From: Kofleriaceae bacterium | GTDB lineage: Bacteria > Myxococcota_A > Polyangia > Haliangiales > Haliangiaceae | Direction: 5' to 3' | Length of the DNA: 64,000 nucleotides | NCBI GenBank assembly: GCA_025357755.1 | Contig: JANXOP010000447.1 | Coordinates: 17,528-81,527, forward strand | Program-made: the position numbers and the translations under genes | Part shown: piece by piece, positions 44,012 through 52,300 of the stretch | Layout of the letters: the number at the start of each line of letters is the position of its first letter | Position numbering within the stretch: position 1 is the stretch's first letter | The notes under the pieces: generated by a model | Seen by the model: only the letters and a program-made list of their open reading frames with translations | Database searches by the model: none | Told to the model about the DNA's origin: nothing

Positions 44012-45082
44012 CTACGCCGCGACGGTCTGGTTGGCCGGCTCGGCTGAACGCATCGGCGCGAGCTGAGCGGTGACATTTGCCGGTCGCGGATCGAGCTCGG
44101 GGCGATGAGCCGGCGCGACGAACACGCGCTTCACCGACCAGCTCACGAGCAGGTACGTCCACAGCGGGAAGAACGCGAGGTAGAAGCCACCGGTCGCGAG
44201 CACCCGCTGCGACAGCGTGCGGTGCTTGAGGCTATCGGAGCAGATCCACTGCGTCACGTGATAGATGCACATGTACATGTACGCCGGGTAGAGCAGGACG
44301 AAGCGCCTCGGAAAGTAGTGCCCGACGATGTTGTGCAGGAACGTGAACACGCGCTTGGCGTAGAACGGTCCCGACATCGTCCGCTTGCCCATGCCACCCG
44401 GCACGTCGAGGCGCCGGATCATCTTCACGTCGGGATCGAAGAGCATGTACTCGTCGGCAGCCTTGCCGGCGTTGATCCGATACGCGAGCGACGGCTCGTC
44501 TTCGATCGGCGTGCACTCGTCCCACAGTCCGAACCGCTCGAGCGTGCGCCGCGGAATCGCCGCGTTGCCGCCCATCAGGCTCTGGACCTTCTTGCGTTGA
44601 TCGGTGCGCGCGAACACGCGCTGCCACATCAGCGAGTTGAAGCTAAGCACATCGCGCCGTGCGCGCTCGAGGTTGACGTACGGAGCCGCGTTCGGCTCGA
44701 AGAACTGACCGGTCACGCCGAGGCACTTGGGATCCGCGAAGTTCGCCTCGTGGAGGCGCAACCAATCGGTGCCGACCGGCAGGTCGTCGTCGTCGATGAA
44801 CACGAACAAGTCGCCGCGCCCGTGACGCACGCCGGTGTTGCGCGCCGCGGGGCCACCGAGGGGCGGGAACTGGAGCACGCGCAGGCGTGGATCGCGCGCG
44901 AGGGCATCGAGCTGGACGACATCTTCGGGCGCGCGCTGCGTCGATTGCTCGACGACGACGACCTCGAAGCTATCGTGTGCTTGCGCGAGCAACAGGCCGA
45001 GCAACTCGATCAGCGCTGGCAGCCGGTTGTACGAGCGAACCACCACAGACACCCGAGGCGCCGATTGGTGGAGAAAACTCAT
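44012..45082 (-). CDS. Family 2 glycosyltransferase with C-terminal membrane segments
   Basis: The 356-residue product has the GT-A fold order: 'VSVVVRSYNRLPALIELL', 'FEVVVVEQST', 'GGPAARNTGVRHGRGDLFVF' followed by the metal-binding 'IDDDD' (about residue 97), and an acidic acceptor-site region ('DECTPIEDEPSLAYR'). Two or three hydrophobic stretches follow (about 230-330: 'FVLLYPAYMYMCIYHVTQW', 'GGFYLAFFPLWTYLLVSW'), so it is a membrane enzyme likely to elongate a surface polysaccharide or glycolipid. The donor and acceptor are unknown, and no polysaccharide cluster surrounds it. Confidence 0.9.
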   Translation of the reverse strand: MSFLHQSAPRVSVVVRSYNRLPALIELLGLLLAQAHDSFEVVVVEQSTQRAPEDVVQLDALARDPRLRVLQFPPLGGPAARNTGVRHGRGDLFVFIDDDDLPVGTDWLRLHEANFADPKCLGVTGQFFEPNAAPYVNLERARRDVLSFNSLMWQRVFARTDQRKKVQSLMGGNAAIPRRTLERFGLWDECTPIEDEPSLAYRINAGKAADEYMLFDPDVKMIRRLDVPGGMGKRTMSGPFYAKRVFTFLHNIVGHYFPRRFVLLYPAYMYMCIYHVTQWICSDSLKHRTLSQRVLATGGFYLAFFPLWTYLLVSWSVKRVFVAPAHRPELDPRPANVTAQLAPMRSAEPANQTVAA

Positions 45083-45230
45083 AGACGTTCACTACCACGA
45101 GGGCCGGATCCTTCGCATCTGTTCGGATCTCCACGGGTGTTGAGAATCTGACAGGTCCTCCGATCACCGCGTTCCTGGCCGAAATTTCCGGGCGTGACGG
45201 CATCTTGAAGAAGGGTGTACGACACGCCAC
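45083..45230. promoter_or_regulatory. Divergent intergenic region, glycosyltransferase/regulator
   Basis: 148 bases between divergent starts; both promoters must lie here or inside the genes. I see no convincing -35/-10 pair or sigma-54 site by eye and no stem-loop. Confidence 0.35.
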
Positions 45231-47963
45231 ATGTGGCCGCTCGCTGCTCGCTTGCCGAACCCACCCCCCGTCGTGGTCGGTCGCGAGGGTGACATCGAGC
45301 GGCTCGTCGAGGCGATCGGCAACGGCCGCCTGGCGGTCGTGTACGGCCCGGCCGGGCTTGGCGCGACCGCGCTCGTCCTCCACGCGGTGCATCGCGTGCT
45401 CGGTGGCGAGGTCAGCCGCTGCGGCTATCTCGAGCTCGGCGACGAGGATCCGGCGACCGCCGTGATCCGGCAGCTCGCACCGGGCCCGCCTCCAGACGTC
45501 AACGACGTCAACGACGTCAACGACGAACGCGCCCTCGCGCTCGCCGAGCGGCACCACCTGTGGGTCGTGCTCGACGGCGCGACCGACGGTCACTGGCGGC
45601 TTGCCACGTTGGCCGCGCGGTTTGCCCGGACCAGTCGGTGGATCGTCATCAGCACCAAGCTACCGAGTGACGCGATCCTGGAATACGCGCAGCCGATCGC
45701 ACGGCTCCCCGACACCGCGCTCGAAGCGCTCGCGAACCGCTGGCATCCCGCGCTCGATCCCGACGAGCGCTCGTTCGCCGTGACGGCCTCGCGCGGCTCG
45801 CCTCGAAGATTGCGCCGGATGCTCGCCGAACGCATGCAGAGCAAGGGCTACGTGTTCGCCGCGAGCGACGATGATCTCGTTTGTGAGCGCGTGCTCGGGG
45901 TCTGTGCGGCGACCGAATATGCGATGCCGATCGCGATGGTCACCGAGCTGACCTCGGCGTCCCTCCTCCAGCTCGAGGACCTCGACGACCGCGGCCTCGT
46001 GAAGCTGCATGGTGGCCTCGTCTCGAGCGGAGATGTCCGCACGGCGCGCGAGCTCGAACCTGCGCGCGCACGGATGCTCGCCGAGCGCCTCGGGCGCGAA
46101 CGCGAGCCTCTCGCCGTGGCAGAGGCGATCCGGCTCGCGCTCGTGGCACGTGCGCCCGAGCTCGCGCTGGAGGTCCTCGATCGCGACGGCTACCGCCTCG
46201 TCGCCTCGGGCTTCGCCGCGCGGCTCGCGCACACGCTCGCCGCCTCGCGCGATCCTGCGCTCGCACGCTGGCGGTTGCGCGCCGCCGTCGAGATCGGAGA
46301 TGGCGCGGTCCTCCCCGAGCTCGTCGCCGATTCGCTGCGCACCACCAATCCCGGCGATCGCCTGCTGTGGGCCGAGGCCCAGATGCGCGCGAATAATATC
46401 GAGGGTGCGCTCGCGATCGCCGCGACGATCGACGATCCCGCGGCGCGGCTACTCGTCGCTCGCGGATACGGCACGCGCGGCGAGATCGAGACCGCGCGAG
46501 TGGAGCTCAACGCGATCGCGGAGATGCCGGACGTCCCGGAGCTCGTCGCGGTCCGCGCGCTCGCGCTGGGTGCACGGCTCGAGGCTCTCGCGGGTGCGGC
46601 CGGCCCGGCACGCCTCGCGATCGGGGAGCTCTACGCGCGCGTCGCCGGGCTCCCCGAGATCACCGCGTGCGAGGTGCTGCAGAGCATCGCCTCGACCCAG
46701 CACGACCTCGGAGATCTGGATCCGACCGAGCGCACGCTCGACGAGCTCGAGACTGCGATGCACGGCGCCGAGCTCGCGCGGTTCATCGGGCGGCGCGCGC
46801 TGCTCGTGCGAGCCGCCGTGTGGATCGATCGCGGCCGCCTGGCCGACGCGCAACTCACGCTCGCAGAGCTCGAGCACGCGGCGAGCTTCGCGACGCTTCA
46901 CCAACCGTTCATCGCGCTCTTGCGCACCCAGCTCGCGCTTGCTCGCGGCGAGACCGTGGCCGCTCATCACGCGCTCGCGCTGGTGCGCGAAGTCGAGGTC
47001 GGCACCGGCTACCTCGGTGCGTGGGCCTCGTCGCTCGGCGCGCAGCTCGCGCTGCTCGATCCTGCGAGTGCGCCAACGCGCTTGCCGCCCGCGGGCAACG
47101 GCCTGTGGCCCACCGTGGCCCGGCTCCATCACGCGCGCGTCGCACTGCGCGCGGGCCGCGACCTCGCGGATCTCACCGCCGATCTCGAGCTCGCGGCCTC
47201 GGGGGTGTTCGAGGCGAGCTTCGCCGCGCAAGCGCTCGGCTGGGAGCGCGCCCTGCTCGACGGTCACCCCGTGCACGCCCAGGAGCTCGCGCTCGTCGCG
47301 GCGAATCGCTGCGCCGAAGCCGGGTTTGGCGTCGCCGAAGCGGTCGCGGTCGCCGCCGCGCTCGATGCGGCGATGATCGCGCGGGTGCCACCCGGCTACC
47401 TCGTCGACCGGCTGCGCACGCTCGGCGAGCGACTCGGCTCGCCGCGGTTCTGCGCCGATGCCGAGCTCGCCTCGCTGCTGCTCGGTGATCGGGCACCGGA
47501 GCGACTCGAACGGTTCGCGGCGACGACCGGTCCAGCTGCGCGACGTGCGCGGCATGCACTCGGCGAGAGCCGCGCGGCAGATCCGATCGATCTCGCGGTC
47601 TGCGACGCACTCGGAGTGCGGCCCGCGACGATCGTCGTTGGCGCCGCCAACGACGTCCCTGGCTGGGGCGTCGATCGCACGCGTCGGCGCGCGTGGTTGC
47701 CAGATGGTTCGGTGCGCGAGCTCGGTGACAAACCGCAACTATGGAAGTTGCTCGAGACGCTCTTGGCCTCACCCCATCTCGCGACCAAAGAAGTCCTCGT
47801 CGAGTGTGCGTGGGGGACTGCCTATCACCCACTCCGTCACGACAAACTGCTTCATAACGCGATTCACAAGCTCCGCAAGTTGCTCGACGGCGCGGGCCGG
47901 ATCGAGACCACGAGCGAGGGCTACAAGCTCGGTGACTCCGAGCCACTGCGAGTCGTTGACTAA
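45231..47963 (+). CDS. Large regulator: degenerate NTPase, helical repeats, C-terminal winged helix
   Basis: A 910-residue protein. The N-terminus resembles a STAND/AAA nucleotide-binding module: 'VVVGREGDIERLVEAIG', then 'GPAGLGAT' (39-46), where the Walker A Lys is Ala-45, and a Walker B-like 'LWVVLDGA'. The middle 600 residues are Ala/Leu/Arg-rich helices, probably TPR-like. The end (about 805-905: 'LATKEVLVECAWG', 'LLHNAIHKLRKLLDGAG', 'IETTSEGYKLGD') matches an OmpR/PhoB-type winged helix, so it probably binds DNA. In MalT-like and SARP regulators ATPase and DNA-binding parts also combine, but in other orders. It precedes the partner-switch genes by 134 bases; a regulatory link is an inference. 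Confidence 0.8.
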   Translation: MWPLAARLPNPPPVVVGREGDIERLVEAIGNGRLAVVYGPAGLGATALVLHAVHRVLGGEVSRCGYLELGDEDPATAVIRQLAPGPPPDVNDVNDVNDERALALAERHHLWVVLDGATDGHWRLATLAARFARTSRWIVISTKLPSDAILEYAQPIARLPDTALEALANRWHPALDPDERSFAVTASRGSPRRLRRMLAERMQSKGYVFAASDDDLVCERVLGVCAATEYAMPIAMVTELTSASLLQLEDLDDRGLVKLHGGLVSSGDVRTARELEPARARMLAERLGREREPLAVAEAIRLALVARAPELALEVLDRDGYRLVASGFAARLAHTLAASRDPALARWRLRAAVEIGDGAVLPELVADSLRTTNPGDRLLWAEAQMRANNIEGALAIAATIDDPAARLLVARGYGTRGEIETARVELNAIAEMPDVPELVAVRALALGARLEALAGAAGPARLAIGELYARVAGLPEITACEVLQSIASTQHDLGDLDPTERTLDELETAMHGAELARFIGRRALLVRAAVWIDRGRLADAQLTLAELEHAASFATLHQPFIALLRTQLALARGETVAAHHALALVREVEVGTGYLGAWASSLGAQLALLDPASAPTRLPPAGNGLWPTVARLHHARVALRAGRDLADLTADLELAASGVFEASFAAQALGWERALLDGHPVHAQELALVAANRCAEAGFGVAEAVAVAAALDAAMIARVPPGYLVDRLRTLGERLGSPRFCADAELASLLLGDRAPERLERFAATTGPAARRARHALGESRAADPIDLAVCDALGVRPATIVVGAANDVPGWGVDRTRRRAWLPDGSVRELGDKPQLWKLLETLLASPHLATKEVLVECAWGTAYHPLRHDKLLHNAIHKLRKLLDGAGRIETTSEGYKLGDSEPLRVVD
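45495..45521 (+). repeat. Three tandem copies of a 9-base unit (gacgtcaac)
   Basis: Exact in-frame repeat inside the regulator gene, coding Asp-Val-Asn three times, with a partial fourth unit after it. In-frame length changes would only add or remove three residues in a loop. Confidence 0.9.
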
Positions 47964-48097
47964 CGCAACACCGGTCGTCTATTCTGGTGCGGAGTGTCCT
48001 CTCCTGAACTCTCCTTGCACTCTTTTCAGGTCTTATCTGCGTGGCGACGGGGATCCGCAGGTACCACGCGGCCGCGCGCTGACTACAGTCGGAAGCG

Positions 48098-49312
48098 ATG
48101 AGCGAGCGTCCCCTCGATCCCGTGCTCGCACGCCAGCTGCGACGGCTCGAGATCGATCCGGCCGGCGTGCCGACCGCTGCGCAGTGGATCCTGCTGATCG
48201 ATCGTTTGAACGATCACTTCCAGCACACCAACGACGACCGGACGATGCTCAACCGGTCGCTCGAGCTCTCGACGCTGGAGATGGATACGCTGCGTCGTCG
48301 TGTCGAGAGCCAGCGGGATCGGCTCTCCAGCGTGGTCGGCACGATCGGCGAGGCGCTCTCCCAATTCGGATCGATCGTCCAGACCGAAGGTGCGACCGGT
48401 CAGGTCTCGATCGCGAAGGAGACGTTCGCGAATCGGCTCCAGGTGATCCTCGAAGAATCGAAGATCGGTGACGACAACTCCAGCGACGTCTCGCTGATCC
48501 GCGGCAACCTGGTTCGCCTCGCCGATCAGCTGATCGTGCTGCTGTCGGATACCGCCGAGCGTGCCGCGATCAAGAAAGAGCTCGAGGTCGCGCGCGCGGT
48601 CCAGCAGCTGCTCGTGCCGACCGACGCCGACATCCAGCGCGACGGTTTCGAGGTCGCGAGCTACTTCCAGCCGGCCGCCGAGTGCGGTGGCGATTGGTGG
48701 ACGATCAACGAGCTCGCCGCCGGCAAGCAGCTGCTGATGGTCGGGGACGTCACGGGTCACGGCGTGTCGTCGGCGATCATCACCGGTGCGGCGAAGGCGG
48801 CCTGCGAGCTCGCGATCGAGGTCACGCAAGGCATGCTCGATCCACCTCGGCTGCTCGCGCTGATGAATTCGGCGATCCATCGCACGGCGCGCCAGCGCGT
48901 GATGATGTCGTGCAACGCGACGATCATCGATCCCGCGCGCCGCGTGCTCGCGATGGCGAACGCCGGCCATCCGAATCCGGTACTCGTACGCCAGGGCATC
49001 GTCCATCCGTTGATGGCCGAGGGCGCACCACTCGGAGCTTCGGCCGATCCGGTCTATCGCCCGATCGAGGTGCCGCTCGAGGCGGGCGATCTGCTCGCGT
49101 GCTTCACCGACGGCATCGTCGAGTGCGAGAACCGGCGCGGAGAGCAGTTCACCGAGCGCCGCTTGCGCGCCGTGATCCAGCGCGCGGCGGCCGCGACGGG
49201 TGCGCATCGCGCGGCCAGCGTGCGCGATGCGGTCGTCGCCGCCCTCGCCGCGTTTCGCGAAGACACCGAACAGGGCGACGACCTCACGTTGGTCGTCACC
49301 GCGTTTCACTAG
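48098..49312 (+). CDS. SpoIIE/RsbU-type PP2C serine phosphatase
   Basis: The 404-residue protein has a helical, probably coiled-coil N-terminal part (about 40-170) and a C-terminal SpoIIE-type PP2C domain. Metal and catalytic motifs: 'CGGDWW' (about 197-201), 'VGDVTGHGVSSAI' (about 216-228), 'ANAGHPNPVLVRQG', 'CFTDGIVECENRRGEQF' and the final 'QGDDLTLVV'. Such phosphatases dephosphorylate STAS-domain antagonist proteins in partner-switch systems. The STAS-like domains encoded just downstream are the obvious candidate substrates (inference). Its stop codon lies inside the ribosome binding site of the FIST gene. Confidence 0.93.
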   Translation: MSERPLDPVLARQLRRLEIDPAGVPTAAQWILLIDRLNDHFQHTNDDRTMLNRSLELSTLEMDTLRRRVESQRDRLSSVVGTIGEALSQFGSIVQTEGATGQVSIAKETFANRLQVILEESKIGDDNSSDVSLIRGNLVRLADQLIVLLSDTAERAAIKKELEVARAVQQLLVPTDADIQRDGFEVASYFQPAAECGGDWWTINELAAGKQLLMVGDVTGHGVSSAIITGAAKAACELAIEVTQGMLDPPRLLALMNSAIHRTARQRVMMSCNATIIDPARRVLAMANAGHPNPVLVRQGIVHPLMAEGAPLGASADPVYRPIEVPLEAGDLLACFTDGIVECENRRGEQFTERRLRAVIQRAAAATGAHRAASVRDAVVAALAAFREDTEQGDDLTLVVTAFH

Positions 49313-49317
49313 GGGAG
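49311..49317 (+). promoter_or_regulatory. Ribosome binding site of the tandem-FIST gene
   Basis: 'aggggag', six bases before ATG 49324; its first two bases are part of the phosphatase stop codon. It sets the start of the FIST gene and suggests translational coupling. Confidence 0.7.
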
Positions 49318-49323
49318 CCTCCG

Positions 49324-52300
49324 ATGCAGAGCCATGCCACGAGTTACGATCTCACTGCGCGCGCCTGGGCCTCGGCACTACCACCGCTCGATTCGCCACG
49401 CACGCTCGTGCTCGGCTTCGGCGCGCCCGAGCTGATCGATTCGCCCTCCGCGTTCGGCGAGCTCGCGAAGGCCTATCCGCGCTCGCTCGTGATCGGCTGC
49501 TCGAGCGCGGGCGAGATCCATGGCACGCGCGTGCGCGACCATTCGCTCGCGGTCACGGTCACGCGGTTCGACAAGACCGACCTCCAGCTCGCGTCGCTCG
49601 GCGTGACGACGCCAGCGGAGAGCTTCGCCGCCGGGCAGACCCTCGCGAAGCGACTCGTCGCGAAGCCCGGGTTGCGCGGCGTGCTGATCCTCTCGGAGGG
49701 GCTCCACGTCAACGGCTCCGAGCTCATCCGCGGTCTCAACGCGGTGCTCGATGATTCGATCGTCGTCACTGGCGGGCTCTCCGGCGATGGCGCCGCGTTC
49801 AAGCGCACGTGGGTCGCGATCGGCGGGGTACTCAAGAGCGATGTCGTCGCCGCGGTCGGGTTCTATGGAGATCATGTCGTGATCGGCCACGGCTCGAAGG
49901 GCGGCTGGGACAAGTTCGGACCCGAGCGCGTGGTCACGCGCTCCGAGGGCAACGTGCTGTTCGAGCTCGATGGCAAACCTGCGCTCGCGCTGTACAAGGA
50001 ATATCTCGGCGACAAAGCGAAGGACCTGCCCTCCTCGGGGCTGTTGTTCCCGCTCGCCCTGCGCGCGAACGCCAGCGACGACAAGCTGATCGTGCGCACG
50101 CTCCTCGCGGTGGATCATGCCGCGAACTCGCTGACGTTCGCGGGCGATGTCCCGACCGGCCAGCTCGCGCGGCTGATGAAGGCCGACTTCGAGCGCCTGA
50201 TCGATGGTGCGGGCACGGCCGGGTCGATGACGCTCGAGAACGGCGCGGCGCCCCCGAACACCGACTCGCTCGTCGTCGCGATCTCGTGCGTCGGTCGCAG
50301 ACTCGTGCTCGGGCCTCGGATCGAAGAAGAGATGGAGGCGGTCCGCGATGCGCTCGACAACCCGCGCGCGACGCTCACCGGGTTCTACTCGTACGGCGAG
50401 ATCAGCCCGTTCGCGACGGGTCACTGCGATCTCCATAACCAGACGATGACCCTCACGTCGTTTTCGGAATCGCCGAGCGCACTCTCGCGCCCGGCGCCGG
50501 CCCCGACGTTCGAGGACACCAACACCGAGCTCGCACCGCTCGCGCCGCTCGCGCCAATCGCGGCGCCGCCGGGCACGGGGTTTGCGATCGGCCAGCTCGC
50601 GTGGGATGCGACCTCGCGCGCGTGGTCGGCCAAGCTCCCACCGCTCGATTCACCGCGCACGCTCGTCCTGGGCTTCGGTGCACCGGAGTTAATGGACCAT
50701 CCCGAGGCTTTCGGCGAGCTCGCGAAGATGTATCCGCGCTCGCTCGTGCTCGGCTGCTCGAGCGCCGGCGAGATCCACGGCACGCGAGTCCTCGATCACT
50801 CGCTCGCGGTCACGGTCACGCGGTTCGACAAGACCGACCTGCAACTCGCGTCGCTCGAGGTCCGCTCGCCGGCCGAGAGCTTCGCGACCGGGCAGACGCT
50901 CGCGAAGCGGCTCGTCGCCAAGCCCGGCTTGCGCGGCGTACTGATCCTCTCCGAGGGACTGCACGTCAACGGCTCCGAGCTGATCCGCGGCTTCAACGCG
51001 GTAATCGATGACTCGATCGTCGTCACCGGCGGGCTCTCCGCCGACGGCGCCGCGTTCAAGCGCACGTGGGTCGCGATCGGGGGCAAGCTCAAGAGCGATG
51101 TCGTCGCGGCGGTCGGCTTCTACGGTGACCACGTCGTGATCGGCCACGGCTCGAAGGGCGGCTGGGACAAGTTCGGACCCGAGCGCGTGGTGACACGCGC
51201 CGAAGGCAACGTGCTCTACGAGCTCGACGGTCGCCCCGCGCTCGAGCTCTACAAGGAGTACCTCGGCGACAAGGCGAAGGACCTGCCCTCCTCGGGCCTC
51301 CTGTTCCCGCTTGCCCTGCGCGCCGACACCAGTGACGACAAGCTGATCGTACGCACGCTGCTTTCGGTCGATCATGCCAAGAACTCGATGACCTTCGCCG
51401 GCGATGTTCCGACCGGTCAGCTCGCGCGGCTGATGAAGGCGGACTTCGAGCGGTTGATCGATGGTGCCGGTACGGCCGGTGCGATGACGCTCGAGACCGG
51501 TTCACAACGCGCAGGGCTGGCGCCGCAAACCGATGCACTCGTTGTCGCGATCTCGTGCGTCGGTCGCCGGCTCGTCCTCGGGCCCCGCATCGAAGAAGAG
51601 ATGGAGGCGGTGCGCGATGCGCTTGGCACGACGCGCGCGAAGCAGAGCAAGATCACCGGATTTTACTCGTACGGCGAGATCAGCCCGTACGCGACCGGTC
51701 AGGCGGACCTTCACAACCAGACGATGACGATCACGTCATTCTCCGAATCACTGACCGCGCTGGCGCGGCCCGCACGAGTGCCGCGCGGTAGCGCGCCCGT
51801 GATCACGACGACGACCCAGACGACCGTGCCGATGCCGGCGAACCGGCCGCGCGTGCCGGGTCGCGTGAGCACGCCACCTGCCGTGGCGATCACGCCCCAG
51901 GTCGCCGCTGCGACCGGCCAGAGTCCGACGGCACGGACGCTCGCGTCGCAGCCGACGCTCACGCTCACCCTCGGCTCCACGCCGATCGCGCCGATCGCGC
52001 CGATCGCGCCGATCGCGCAGGTTGCGATGCCCGCGATCCGCGCCTCCCGCGAGCAGATCGCGCAGGTCGGCCCTGCAACGCCCACCGTGCGCGTGCCTCG
52101 CACGATCGGCACCGATGCCGCGATCGAGGTCTCGCGCGAAGGCGAGCTCACGCTCGTGCACATGCGCGGCCGGCTCACCGAATCGTTCAAGGGTGAAGCG
52201 CTCGGTCGCACGCTGGTCGGTCGGGTGGTGTTTGATCTCGGTGAGGTCGATCGAGTGACCTCGTTCGGCGTCCGCGAGTGGCTCGCGATGCTCGCCGCGG

